64,000 nt of DNA. Source: Mycobacterium sp. GTDB lineage: Bacteria > Actinomycetota > Actinomycetes > Mycobacteriales > Mycobacteriaceae. Positions within the stretch are counted from its first letter, which is position 1; each line of letters starts with the position of its first letter. The notes below the pieces were generated by a model. The model was not told the origin of the DNA. It ran no database searches and saw nothing but the letters and a program-made list of their open reading frames with translations. Where the stretch lies: assembly GCF_002863225.1 (NCBI RefSeq), contig NZ_PKEK01000066.1:1-64000 (forward strand). Reading direction: 5' to 3'. Positions 34,212 through 42,895 of this stretch are shown here, in pieces. The position numbers and the translations under genes were made by a program.

Positions 34212-35069
34212 ATGAGCGAGGACGCACGGCAGCTGGGGGCCTTCCTACGGGCGCGCCGCGCGGCGCTGGCACCCGAGGCGGTCGGGCTTGCGGGGGGCGG
34301 CCGCCGTCGACGGGTACCGGGTTTGCGCCGCGATGAAGTGGCCCGCCGGACCAACATCAGCACCGACTACTACACCCGGCTCGAACAGGCGAGGGTCCCC
34401 ACCCCGTCGGCGACGGTTCTCGCCGCGTTGGTCGACGCGCTGCTGTTGAACGAGGAGGAGGAGCTATACCTGCGTGCGATCGCGCACCGGCATCTGGCTA
34501 AGCCGACATCGGCCACCGCCGTTGAGGTTCCGGCACGAGTGCTCAGGCTGCTAGACGATTTCGATACTCTGCCGGCGCTGGTCATGAATCCGTTCATGCA
34601 CGTCCTTGCTTGGAACCGGCATGCGGCGGCACTGTTCGTCGACTTCGGCGAAATCCCGCATAACGAGCGGAACCTGGCGCGGCTGATCTACTTAGACGAA
34701 CGGCTGCGTTGTCGGTTCACCGACTGGGATGAAATCGCTCGGGCGTGCACGGCGATCATGCGAACGGGCGTGACGCGCCACCCTCATGACGAAGAATTTC
34801 TGAGTCTGCTCGACGAGCTGCCCCGCAAGGATCCCCGATTCGGAAAGTTCTGGGGGACACAAGAAGTCGCCCGACGCCCCCGCAGCCGAAGCACCTATAT
34901 TCATCCCGGAGTGGGCGTCATGGTGCTCGATTGGCAGATCCTCACGAGCGCGGAGAATCCTGACCATCTGATCGCGGTGATAAGCCCGGGAGACGGGGAG
35001 CGCAGCGCCAACGCGTTCCGGGCACTGGCCGATATGGCAACGACCATAGCGGCCATTAGTCACACATAG
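34212..35069 (+). CDS. XRE/HTH regulator with MmyB-like ligand-binding domain
   Basis: A 285-residue regulator. An N-terminal helix-turn-helix RVPGLRRDEVARRTNISTDY continues with YTRLEQARVPTPSATVLAAL, the signature of the MmyB-LBD family. The C-terminal PAS-like domain contains LPALVMNPFMHVLAWN and HPGVGVMVLDWQIL. Members bind fatty-acid-like ligands and typically regulate a divergent oxidoreductase gene; here the divergent gene is the P450 at 32771. Start at 34212 is favoured over 34173 because the inverted repeat falls upstream of it. Confidence 0.8.
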   Translation: MSEDARQLGAFLRARRAALAPEAVGLAGGGRRRRVPGLRRDEVARRTNISTDYYTRLEQARVPTPSATVLAALVDALLLNEEEELYLRAIAHRHLAKPTSATAVEVPARVLRLLDDFDTLPALVMNPFMHVLAWNRHAAALFVDFGEIPHNERNLARLIYLDERLRCRFTDWDEIARACTAIMRTGVTRHPHDEEFLSLLDELPRKDPRFGKFWGTQEVARRPRSRSTYIHPGVGVMVLDWQILTSAENPDHLIAVISPGDGERSANAFRALADMATTIAAISHT

Positions 35070-35102
35070 CGAACGCTACGACAGGGAGCTGGTCTGCGTT
35101 AC

Positions 35103-36113
35103 TCAGAACTGCAGTGCGGAGAACCGCCAGTCCAGCACCTGCCGGTCGGGCTCGCCCCCCGCACTGACGATGGAGCGCAGCCGCAGTATTCCGCCGCCCT
35201 TCGGCAGCGGCTCAGCCGCCTGCACGTGCAGCTCGCTGAACAAGGTGTCTCCTTCGTGTACCGGGCCGGTGTGATCGCACGACTCCCAGCCCAGCACGGT
35301 AACGAGGTTGGGCAATAGGCGGCTTGCCTGCGCCAGCGCTAAACCAATGGTGTGGCCGCCATATACTAGGCGCCTCCCACTGATGCGCGAATCATGATGT
35401 ACGGCAGCGATATTCAGTGTCAGGCGGGCCAGTTCTGGAGCGTTGGACACCACGTCGGCGCTGCTCGCGAAGACGGTGCCGGCGATCGCAGGATCGAATT
35501 GCGCGCCTGGAACTCGCGTGTGGAATGCATCGCGGTCCCAGTTCTCGATGGCCGGGCCCACGGGTTTGGTTCCCGCGCCGATAAGCGACAGGTCGTCGTA
35601 GGGGCCGTGTGACTCGGGATCGGCGGCCGGGCTCAGCGGCAGCATTGCGCAGCGATGGAAATCCAGCACGAGCCGACCCAGTTGATCGGTGGTGGTCATT
35701 CTCAGCGCGGCCATTCCGGTCGGTGCGCGGCCGGATTTGGCCTTGTTCTTCCGTAGCCCTGCCACCACCGTTCGCGTGCACAGGGTGTCACCGATGACGG
35801 GGAAACGGTGGAACACCAGTCCCCGGTAGAACAGGTTGGCCTTCACCTGACGGGTGGCCAGGGTGGATTGCCCGATGGCGACGTCGCAGACAAGGCCCGG
35901 GTGCGCCAGTGCCGAAGTGGCGCCGAGCACCGCATTCGAGAGGTGGGCATCCAGCGGCAGGCGTAGACGGTCGCCCAGGATCGCCTGGTGGGTCGCCGCC
36001 ACCCCGGAGCTGAGCGTCATGGCGGGAGCGGTGTCGAAGACGCGGCCCACGTGCAGCTCGTCGAAGAAGGGGCCCTCGGGCACGGGCGTCGGATCGGTGG
36101 GTTGTGGCGGCAC
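35103..36113 (-). CDS. MaoC-like hotdog-fold dehydratase/hydratase (double hotdog)
   Basis: A 336-residue protein in two hotdog halves. Residues 15-150 hold PFFDELHVGRVFDTAPAMTL and HPGLVCDVAIG; residues 205-336 hold VYGGHTIGLALAQASRLLPN and LVTVLGWESCDHTGPVHEGD, followed by TLFSELHVQAAEPL. The length and YGGHTIGLA segment match mycobacterial MaoC-type enoyl-CoA hydratases that pair with acyl-CoA dehydrogenases. It is downstream of the thiolase/FadE genes, 13 bp after the FadE stop. It would hydrate the enoyl-CoA made by that FadE. Confidence 0.75.
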   Translation of the reverse strand: MPPQPTDPTPVPEGPFFDELHVGRVFDTAPAMTLSSGVAATHQAILGDRLRLPLDAHLSNAVLGATSALAHPGLVCDVAIGQSTLATRQVKANLFYRGLVFHRFPVIGDTLCTRTVVAGLRKNKAKSGRAPTGMAALRMTTTDQLGRLVLDFHRCAMLPLSPAADPESHGPYDDLSLIGAGTKPVGPAIENWDRDAFHTRVPGAQFDPAIAGTVFASSADVVSNAPELARLTLNIAAVHHDSRISGRRLVYGGHTIGLALAQASRLLPNLVTVLGWESCDHTGPVHEGDTLFSELHVQAAEPLPKGGGILRLRSIVSAGGEPDRQVLDWRFSALQF

Positions 36114-36126
36114 CTGAATCCTCGCG

Positions 36127-37281
36127 CTACGTGCGCGCGGCGATGTCGCGACCGATGATCTCCTTCATGATCTCGGTTGTGCCGCCGTAAATCGTCTGCA
36201 CCCGAGTGTCGACAAAAGCCCGGGCAACAGGATATTCGGCCATGTAGCCATATCCGCCGTGCAATTGCAGGCATCGATCCACGACGCGCTTTTGGAGTTC
36301 ACTGACGAACCATTTGCCTTTTGCCGCATCCACGTCGCTCAGCGACCCGGCATTGAAATCCACCACGCTCTTGTCGACATAGGCTTGGGCGACATCGATC
36401 TCGGTGTCCATCTCGGCGAGTTCGAAGCGAATGTGCTGCTGCGCGGTTAGCGGCGCTCCGAAGGCGCTGCGGTCGCGACAGTACTGAGCAGTCAGATCGA
36501 AGATCGCTCGTGTGGTCGCCATCGCCTTGGCGGTTACCCCGAGCCGTTCGCGGGGGAGATGGCTCATCAGATAGCGCAGCCCGCGGCCCTCCTCCCCGAG
36601 CAGATTGGCGGCAGGAACCCGGGCGTCTTCGAAGAAGAGTTCCGCGGTGTCCTGAGCTGGCAGCCCGATCTTCTCCAGCTGCCGGCCACGCTGAAATCCG
36701 GGAGTATCACGCTCGACGATGAACAAGCTGAAGCCGCTGGAGCCGCCCTCGGGGTCGGTCCGGGCAGCCACGATCACCAGATCGGCCATGATCCCGCTTG
36801 AGATAAATGTCTTCTGTCCGTTGATGATCCAGTCATCACCGTCGCGGTGGGCCGTGGTCCTCATGGCTTTGAGGTCGCTTCCGGCTCCGGGTTCGGTCAT
36901 GGCCAGAGCGCCGATCAGGTCACCGGCAGCAAAGCCTGGAAGCCAGCGCTGCTTCTGCTCGTCGCTGGTGAGATCCAGCAGGTAGTGCAAAACCAGGTCA
37001 TCTTGCAGGCTGACGGTCAGCCCGAAGGACAGTGCGTTGATGCGCGACACTTCCTCGCACACAACCATCCGGAACCGGTAATCGCTTTCGCCGGCGCCGC
37101 CGTACTGCTCACCAATCTCCAGCGCGTAGATGCCGGCCTTGGCGGCGCGCGCAAAAACCGCTCGATCGATGAAGTGGTCGCGATCCCAATCGTCTTGGTG
37201 CGGAACGACTTCTCGGGCCAGAAATTCCCGCACCGTTTCGCGGTAAGCCTCGTGATCGGGACCGTACAAGTCGCGTTTCAT
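36127..37281 (-). CDS. Acyl-CoA dehydrogenase (FadE, long-chain type)
   Basis: A 384-residue flavoenzyme. Visible are DRAVFARAAKAGIYALEIGE, ALAMTEPGAGSDLKAM (FAD/substrate), DWIINGQKTFISSG, LHGGYGYMAEYPVARAF and QTIYGGTTEIMKEIIGRDIA. The C-terminal motif is YGGTTEI rather than YEGTxEI, so the base is not at the SCAD/MCAD position; long-chain-type enzymes with this end use a Glu on an earlier helix. Start 37281 is 2 bp after the thiolase stop; the longer frame from 37410 is a shadow. Couples with the MaoC and thiolase as a beta-oxidation trio. Confidence 0.85.
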   Translation of the reverse strand: MKRDLYGPDHEAYRETVREFLAREVVPHQDDWDRDHFIDRAVFARAAKAGIYALEIGEQYGGAGESDYRFRMVVCEEVSRINALSFGLTVSLQDDLVLHYLLDLTSDEQKQRWLPGFAAGDLIGALAMTEPGAGSDLKAMRTTAHRDGDDWIINGQKTFISSGIMADLVIVAARTDPEGGSSGFSLFIVERDTPGFQRGRQLEKIGLPAQDTAELFFEDARVPAANLLGEEGRGLRYLMSHLPRERLGVTAKAMATTRAIFDLTAQYCRDRSAFGAPLTAQQHIRFELAEMDTEIDVAQAYVDKSVVDFNAGSLSDVDAAKGKWFVSELQKRVVDRCLQLHGGYGYMAEYPVARAFVDTRVQTIYGGTTEIMKEIIGRDIAART

Positions 37282-37283
37282 GG

Positions 37284-38435
37284 TCACAACCTTTCGATGA
37301 TGGTGACGTTGGCCTGCCCCCCGCCCTCGCACATGGTTTGCAGGCCGTAGCGCCCGCCAGTGCGTTCCAGCTCGTGAAGCAGCGAAGTCATCAGGCGCGC
37401 ACCGGTGCACCCGATCGGATGTCCCAGAGCTATTGCGCCGCCGTTGGGATTGACCCGAGCCGGATCGGCGCCGAGTTCAGCGAGCCAGGCCAGCACGACC
37501 GGCGCGAAGGCTTCATTGATCTCGACGACGTCGATGTCCTCGATTGACATTCCGCTGCGCTTGAGCGCGTGCTGGGTCGCCGGGATCGGCGCGGTCAACA
37601 TCATTACCGGGTCACCCCCACGAACTGACAGATGGTGGATGCGCGCGCGCGGTGTGAGGCCGAAGCGATCGACGGCGTCCTGTGAGGCGATCAGCAAAGC
37701 GGCGGCGGCGTCAGAGATTTGACTCGCTACCGCGGCGGTGAGGACACCTCCGTCGATCAGGGTCGGCAGCGTCGCCATCTTTTCCAGTGAAGTGTTAGCG
37801 CGCGGCCCTTCGTCGATGCTGACTCCGGCGTAGGGGGTGATTTCGGAAGAGAAGCGTCCCGCGGCGATCGCGGTTACAGCGCGCTGATGACTTTCGAGAG
37901 CGAAGCGTTCGTTGTCCTCGCGGCTCAGGTTCCACTGCTGCGCGATCATCTCTGCGCCGCGGAACTGCGAAATCTCCTGCGTTCCATAGCGTTCCGCCCA
38001 ACCGCGGCAACCGGTCCATGGATCGACCGACCCGAAAGGCTCGCCAGCGCCGAACGCACTCAGGATCGGGTACTGACTCATTTTCTGTACACCGCCGGCC
38101 ACGATGAGATCGGCGGTGCCGCTCATCACGGCCTGCGCCGCAAAGTGAACGGCTTGCTGGGCCGATCCGCACTGCCGGTCGATGGTCACCCCGGGAACCG
38201 ATTCCGGCAGACCCGCGGCCAGCGCCGCGGTACGCGCGATGTCGCCGGCCTGGGATCCAATGTTGTCCAGACATCCCAGGATGACGTCATCGATTGCGGC
38301 AGGGTCGAATTCGTGCCGACGCACGACGGCGTTGATCACGTGGGCGGCCATGTCCGCGGGGTGTTCGGCAGCGAATCCGCCGCCACGCTTGCCAACTGCG
38401 GTCCGGGCAGCGTCAACGATGTAAGCCTCAGCCAT
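37284..38435 (-). CDS. Thiolase (acetyl-CoA acetyltransferase)
   Basis: A 383-residue thiolase with Cys89 in TIDRQCGSAQQAVHFAAQAV, VVEINEAFAPVVLAWL, GHPIGCTGARL (His) and a terminal TMCEGGGQANVT with the second Cys. The Glu in CEGGGQ is a common variant in the trifunctional-thiolase branch. First gene of a three-gene minus-strand operon (thiolase, FadE, MaoC). The AT-rich patch TTTAACATAGAATCAA lies 10 bp upstream of its start, as a candidate operator. Confidence 0.85.
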   Translation of the reverse strand: MAEAYIVDAARTAVGKRGGGFAAEHPADMAAHVINAVVRRHEFDPAAIDDVILGCLDNIGSQAGDIARTAALAAGLPESVPGVTIDRQCGSAQQAVHFAAQAVMSGTADLIVAGGVQKMSQYPILSAFGAGEPFGSVDPWTGCRGWAERYGTQEISQFRGAEMIAQQWNLSREDNERFALESHQRAVTAIAAGRFSSEITPYAGVSIDEGPRANTSLEKMATLPTLIDGGVLTAAVASQISDAAAALLIASQDAVDRFGLTPRARIHHLSVRGGDPVMMLTAPIPATQHALKRSGMSIEDIDVVEINEAFAPVVLAWLAELGADPARVNPNGGAIALGHPIGCTGARLMTSLLHELERTGGRYGLQTMCEGGGQANVTIIERL

Positions 38436-38444
38436 GCCCTTAAT

Positions 38445-38458
38445 TTAACATAGAATCA
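38445..38458. promoter_or_regulatory. Weak copy of the TTAATCTAGATTAA-type site before the thiolase
   Basis: TTAACATAGAATCA matches 10 of 14 bases of the consensus and 11 of 14 of the 39520 copy. It lies just upstream of the thiolase ATG (38435), covering the likely promoter of the thiolase-FadE-MaoC unit. The TTTAACATA core is repeated on the other strand at 49343-49357, before the FadE at 49484. Confidence 0.4.
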
Positions 38459-38690
38459 AAACCGCCGAGACCCTGCGTTCCTGCGTAGTGCGAGGTTGAT
38501 TCGATAGCTCACGATCGCGCCGAGAAGCGCGGGACGTCTACCGTTGCGCGTTCATTGCCTATGGGACGTGAGCGACCGCGGCGCACTTGTGCCGTTGTCA
38601 GCTTCGTTGTGCGACCGGGCGTGGTGCACGGCAAGACAACAAGTCTCACCGCCGCACTCAGTACGAGGTGCCGACCACTGGGCGTCGCGC

Positions 38691-39368
38691 CTATGCGCGC
38701 TTGCGCGCCGGTGGTGCCACGACGTCGTCGTTAGTCGGGCCGATGCCGGTGCGGACTAGGGCCTGCGCGGTCGCCACGAGCAGGTCAAGGGAGTCACGTC
38801 CGGCGATGAACCATTCGGCCGCCCAGTTGAGCGCTCCGAGCAGCAGCATTTGCGCGGCCCGGACGTCAAGGTCAGCGCGCATCTCGCCACTGGCTACCGC
38901 ATCTTCCAATAGCCCGCGCCAGATCAGTCCGTACGCGGATTCCTCTTGCTGCTGGCGCGCGCGCAGCGGTTCGGGTATCTGGCGCGCGTTGCGGATCGAC
39001 GCGCTGGTGTAGTCAGACAAATCCAACTCGTGGCGTAGGTGCGCTTCCATCGCGGCAGTGATTCTGTCCAACGGTGAAGTCGTGTCGGGAAGCGCGGTCA
39101 GGACATCTTCGAGATGCACGCGCATGTCGGCGATACCCGAGTACATAACCTCTTCGATCAGGTCATCGCGGGAGGCGAAGTAGTAGTAAATCGCCGGCGC
39201 CTGAACCTCGGCGTAATCGGCGACATCGGACAGCCGGGTGCCCGCATACCCCTTCACGGTCAAGAAATGGGCGGCGGCGTCCAGGATGCGGCGACGGGTA
39301 CGCGCATACTTCGAGTCAGTCGCCTCCGGAGCAGTGCCGTCATCCAGGACGCTCGATTTCTTGGCCAT
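38691..39368 (-). CDS. TetR-family regulator divergent from the SDR/MaoC/FprB arm
   Basis: A 225-residue TetR protein: YARTRRRILDAAAHFLTVKG, then GTRLSDVADYAEVQAPAIYY and YYFASRDDLIEEVMYSG form the DNA-binding domain. The ligand-binding domain follows, ending with basic PPARKRA. It is divergent from the SDR at 39585, and a TTAATCTAGATTCA palindrome lies in the 216-bp interval. It is thus the nearest candidate to bind the palindromes found at 20812, 38445, 42874 and 49343. Ligand probably an acyl-CoA or pathway intermediate (inference). Confidence 0.85.
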   Translation of the reverse strand: MAKKSSVLDDGTAPEATDSKYARTRRRILDAAAHFLTVKGYAGTRLSDVADYAEVQAPAIYYYFASRDDLIEEVMYSGIADMRVHLEDVLTALPDTTSPLDRITAAMEAHLRHELDLSDYTSASIRNARQIPEPLRARQQQEESAYGLIWRGLLEDAVASGEMRADLDVRAAQMLLLGALNWAAEWFIAGRDSLDLLVATAQALVRTGIGPTNDDVVAPPARKRA

Positions 39369-39519
39369 CGCTTGATTCTATGATCTCTCGGCCGCTTAGC
39401 GTGCATGTGACATTGACGACGTCCTCGCGAGGGCACAGACGATGGATCGCCGGCACAAGCGCAGCGGTGCGGGTTCGCCTCCAATTGCGGGAATCACACG
39501 TTTGACCCAACTCCATCTT

Positions 39520-39533
39520 TTAATCTAGATTCA
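39520..39533. promoter_or_regulatory. Palindromic operator candidate in the TetR/SDR divergent promoter
   Basis: TTAATCTAGATTCA contains the perfect 10-bp palindrome AATCTAGATT (39522-39531) and matches 13 of 14 of the consensus TTAATCTAGATTAA. It lies 52 bp before the SDR ATG (39585) and about 150 bp from the TetR start (39368). Strongest copy together with 42874. Confidence 0.6.
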
Positions 39534-39584
39534 GTTCAATTCCAAGGGACGCGTGAGTCCAACGAACGTTCGAGGCGGCTTGAG

Positions 39585-40445
39585 ATGACTGGGGTGCAGG
39601 GCAAGGTAGTGATCGTCACCGGCGCCGGCGGTGGGCTAGGACGGGGTTACGCGACGTTCCTTGCCGCACATGGCGCCTTGGTTGTCGTCAACGATCTCGG
39701 CGGAGCCCGCGACGGCACCGGCCAAGGTCAGACGATGGCCGATTCGGTGGTCGAAGAAATCCGCGCGGCAGGCGGTGAGGCGGTCGCCGATTACTCCTCG
39801 GTGGCAACGAGCGAAGGCGCCCAAGCCTTGATCGCCAAGGCAATTGAGCACTTCGGGGCCGTCCACGGCGTGGTGAACAATGCGGGGATCCTTCGCGACG
39901 GCGCGTTTCACAAGTCGACCGACGGCGACTGGGACGCGGTCATCAGGGTGCACCTCTATGGCGGCTTCAACGTGACGCGCGCGGCATGGCCGCACTTTCG
40001 CGAGCAGCGATTCGGCCGGGTCGTCGTCGCGACCTCGACTAGCGGCTTGTTCGGAAACTTCGGTCAGGCCAACTACGGTGCGGCCAAAATGGGCCTAGTC
40101 GGTCTGGTCAACACCCTGGCAGTCGAGGGTGCCAAATACGGGATCACCGCCAACGCCGTGGCCCCGCTCGCCGCCACCCGGATGACGCAGGATGTAGCGC
40201 CCCAAGAATTACTCGACAAGCTCGATCCGGCCTTCGTGCCACCGGTGGTGGCGCACCTGGTTTCGGAGGAAAACTCCGACTCCGGTTCGGTGTTCATCGT
40301 CGGGGGCGGCCAGGTGCAACGTGTCGCCCTGTTCGGCAACGACGGTGTCACGTTCGCCGCGCCGCCCAGCTTCGAAGAGGTCGCGGCCGCCTGGTCTGAA
40401 ATCACCGACCTGGCCGGCGCCAAACTTGCGAAGAATCCGCTGTGA
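39585..40445 (+). CDS. SDR of the multifunctional-enzyme (HSD17B4/Fox2-like) dehydrogenase type
   Basis: A 286-residue SDR: VVIVTGAGGGLGRGYATFLA, then the characteristic LVVVNDLGGARDGTGQG insertion, NNAGILRDGAFHK, STSGLFGNFGQANYGAAKMG (Tyr, Lys) and NAVAPLAATRMT. The DLGGxxxGxG segment and the HKxTDxDWDxVIRVHLxG motif mark the peroxisomal multifunctional enzyme dehydrogenase branch. The next gene is a MaoC hydratase, which in the eukaryotic enzyme is fused to this domain. GTGA overlap joins them. Confidence 0.85.
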   Translation: MTGVQGKVVIVTGAGGGLGRGYATFLAAHGALVVVNDLGGARDGTGQGQTMADSVVEEIRAAGGEAVADYSSVATSEGAQALIAKAIEHFGAVHGVVNNAGILRDGAFHKSTDGDWDAVIRVHLYGGFNVTRAAWPHFREQRFGRVVVATSTSGLFGNFGQANYGAAKMGLVGLVNTLAVEGAKYGITANAVAPLAATRMTQDVAPQELLDKLDPAFVPPVVAHLVSEENSDSGSVFIVGGGQVQRVALFGNDGVTFAAPPSFEEVAAAWSEITDLAGAKLAKNPL

Positions 40446-40945
40446 ACGGGCATTCGGCACCGGGTCGGGTTGGTGCTGCCACAGAAGCTCCGATGCGGAT
40501 CTTCGCAGGGCTGGACGATCTGGCGGGCAGCGAAGGCACCGCCCTTGGTCCGACGCCGTGGCTCGACGTCGATCAACATCGAATCGACGCATTCGCCGAC
40601 GCCACCGACGACCGTCAATGGATCCACGTCGACCCCCAGCGGGCTGCCACCGGCCCCTACGGAAGCACCATCGCCCATGGTCTACTCACGCTGTCGCTGC
40701 TTCCTCGATTCATGCACGAGCTGTATCGAGTCGACCACGTCGCGATGGCGATCAACTACGGCTTCGACAAGATCCGGTTCCTCGCACCGGTACCTGTCGG
40801 GTCGAGGTTGCGGGCCAGTGCCGTCATCTTCGGGGTGTCCGCCGTGGACGGTGGCGTTCAGGTACGTCTGGTCACCACGATCGAACTCGCGGGATCGGCG
40901 AAGCCGGCCGCGGTGATCGAGTCCATCGTCCGTTACCTCGGATGA
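40442..40945 (+). CDS. MaoC-like (R)-specific enoyl-CoA hydratase
   Basis: A 167-residue single-hotdog MaoC protein: DVDQHRIDAFADATDDRQWI with the catalytic Asp/His (DDRQWIHVDP), GPYGSTIAHGLLTLSLLPR, and YGFDKIRFLAPVPVGSRLRA. The catalytic D-x(4)-H hydratase motif is intact. GTG at 40442 overlaps the SDR stop; an ATG at 40493 (MRIFAGLDDL) is the alternative, closer to the family's usual start. It pairs with the SDR upstream as hydratase plus dehydrogenase of one beta-oxidation round. Confidence 0.8.
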   Translation: MNGHSAPGRVGAATEAPMRIFAGLDDLAGSEGTALGPTPWLDVDQHRIDAFADATDDRQWIHVDPQRAATGPYGSTIAHGLLTLSLLPRFMHELYRVDHVAMAINYGFDKIRFLAPVPVGSRLRASAVIFGVSAVDGGVQVRLVTTIELAGSAKPAAVIESIVRYLG

Positions 40946-41056
40946 GGGCTGGCTCCTGATGAGCGCGCGGTGCGACCGCAAATTCGGCAGCGCGGCCGCA
41001 CACGCCATCAAAGAACCACACGCTGTTCTCGCAGCGTAGTCAGCGGAGGGACAGCA

Positions 41057-42700
41057 ATGGCCTACGTCATCACCCAGAATTGCTGCAAGGACGCCAGTTG
41101 CGTGCCGGTATGTCCGGTCGACTGCATTCGTCCGGCGGGTGGCCCGGGGGAGTTCACCGACACCGAGATGCTCTACATCGACCCAGAGGCTTGTATCGAT
41201 TGCGGCGCGTGCGTGGATGTGTGCCCGGTGGACGCCATCTATCTCGAAGATGAGCTGCCGGTTTCCCTCGAGCGTTTCCGCGATCTGAACGCTTCGTACT
41301 TCGAACGCCATCCACTCGAGCCCGACCTCCGGTCCTCCCACAGCGACCACCGGCCGATCGCACCAGGAACGTTGCGGGTGGCGATCGTCGGATCGGGTCC
41401 CGCCGCGTGCTACGCGGCCGCAGAGCTGATCCGGATCGACGGAGTCGAGGTCGACCTCTTCGAGCGGCTCCCTACGCCATTTGGTCTCATCCGCGCGGGC
41501 GTCGCGCCCGATCATCAGCTCACCAAGTCCATCGTCGAGATATTTGCGCCGGTCTTCAGCAGCCCCCGTCTCGGCGCACATTTCAACGTCGAGGTCGGCA
41601 ACCGTCTAACCCACGACGATCTACTCGCCCATCATCACGCCGTGATCTACGCGGTCGGCGCCTCCACCAGCCGCGATCTGGGAATACCGGGCGAAGAGTT
41701 GCCCGGCAACTACGCGGCCGCCGACTTCGTCGGCTGGTACAACGGCCACCCCGATCAGGCAGGCGACTCCTTCGACCTGTCGACAGAACGTGCGGTCGTC
41801 GTGGGAAACGGCAACGTCGCTCTCGACGTCGCTCGAGTGTTGCTGATGACCGACGAGCAGCTGGCGGCCACCGACATCGCCGAACACGCCTTGGTGGCGT
41901 TGCGGGACAGCGCTATTCAGGAGGTCGTCATCCTCGGGCGGCGAGGACCGCGGGACGCCGCCTTCTCCGCGGGGGAGTTCCTAGCGCTTGCTCACCTGCC
42001 CGAGGTCGATGTGATCGTCGACTCTGAAGAATTGGAGGCCACCTCCGAGGATGGGGCCGAGACCGCTTTGAAACTGAAGGTCGCGCGCGAATACGCCGCG
42101 GCAGAACGCAGGCCCGGTCGTAAGAGGATCGTGTTCCGGTTCCTGACCTCGCCGGTCGAGGTGGTTGGTGAGGACGGCCGCGTCACCGGCTTACGTGTCA
42201 TGCACAACCACCTGGACAGCACCGGCGCGTTGGTACTCGGCGATCGGGCCGGCAAGACCGAGTTGATCGAGACGTCTCTGATCCTTCGGTCCATCGGCTA
42301 CACCGGCGTCCCGATCGACGGCGTGGCATTCGACTCCGTACGCGGCGTTGCGCTCAACGACCGGGGCCGGGTGGTCGACGACGAGGGCGATCCGATCCCC
42401 GGCGTCTACGTCACGGGTTGGGTCAAGCGAGGACCCCACGGCGTGATCGGCACCAATCGGATATGCGCCCAAGAAACGGTGGGCAAATTGTGGGACGACT
42501 TCGACGAGGGACGGCTATCTCGCAGTATCCGAGACCGCGACGCCCTCGAAGAACTTTTGAAGTCAAGTGGTGCCAGCCCCGTGAGCTGGCAGGACTGGCA
42601 GGCCATCGACGCCGCAGAACGCGAACGCGGTACCCAGGAGTCACGTCCGCGGGTGAAGTTCACCAAGGTCGACGACATGATCGCGGCGGCCCGGGGCTGA
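41057..42700 (+). CDS. fprB: Ferredoxin-NADP reductase with N-terminal 7Fe ferredoxin domain (FprB type)
   Basis: A 547-residue fusion. The ferredoxin domain has Cys9, Cys15, Cys19 and Cys23 and a second set Cys46, Cys49, Cys52 and Cys56 (CIDCGACVDVCPVD), so one 3Fe-4S and one 4Fe-4S cluster are likely. The flavoprotein part follows with VAIVGSGPAACYAAAELIR near residue 105, LPTPFGLIRAGVAPDH, VVVGNGNVALDVARVLL, LGRRGPRDAAFS and VTGWVKRGPHGVIGTN. This matches mycobacterial FprB / adrenodoxin-reductase type. GGAGGG precedes the ATG at 41057. A plausible electron source for P450 or Rieske partners. Confidence 0.88.
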   Translation: MAYVITQNCCKDASCVPVCPVDCIRPAGGPGEFTDTEMLYIDPEACIDCGACVDVCPVDAIYLEDELPVSLERFRDLNASYFERHPLEPDLRSSHSDHRPIAPGTLRVAIVGSGPAACYAAAELIRIDGVEVDLFERLPTPFGLIRAGVAPDHQLTKSIVEIFAPVFSSPRLGAHFNVEVGNRLTHDDLLAHHHAVIYAVGASTSRDLGIPGEELPGNYAAADFVGWYNGHPDQAGDSFDLSTERAVVVGNGNVALDVARVLLMTDEQLAATDIAEHALVALRDSAIQEVVILGRRGPRDAAFSAGEFLALAHLPEVDVIVDSEELEATSEDGAETALKLKVAREYAAAERRPGRKRIVFRFLTSPVEVVGEDGRVTGLRVMHNHLDSTGALVLGDRAGKTELIETSLILRSIGYTGVPIDGVAFDSVRGVALNDRGRVVDDEGDPIPGVYVTGWVKRGPHGVIGTNRICAQETVGKLWDDFDEGRLSRSIRDRDALEELLKSSGASPVSWQDWQAIDAAERERGTQESRPRVKFTKVDDMIAAARG

Positions 42701-42873
42701 GCGTGTCAGGCATACCGCCCCGGGTGTTTATCAGTACGCGTCCCGCGCCGCCGCCTGACCTCGGGTGAGCTTTAAATCGCGACCGAGGAGAAGTTGATCC
42801 GCGCCGTAAGTGCATCCAACCGACAGATGTGACCCGGCCCATATCCGGGCGCGGATTGTTGTACACTTTTAAT

Positions 42874-42887
42874 TGAATCTAGATTAA
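42874..42887. promoter_or_regulatory. Palindromic operator candidate before the SCP2/FadD/P450 genes
   Basis: TGAATCTAGATTAA contains the perfect palindrome AATCTAGATT (42876-42885), the exact reverse complement of the 39520 copy over its 14 bases. It ends 8 bp before the ATG at 42896, overlapping the ribosome site AAGGAG, so a bound repressor would block transcription or translation start of this unit. Confidence 0.6.
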
Positions 42888-42895
42888 GGAGAACG

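Noticed and set aside
32798-34336. A 512-codon plus-strand frame opposite the P450
   Set aside because: Antisense shadow of the P450 and runs into the XRE gene in the wrong frame.
36127-37410. Longer FadE start at 37410
   Set aside because: Would run deep into the thiolase gene; 37281 places the start 2 bp after that gene's stop, as expected for an operon.
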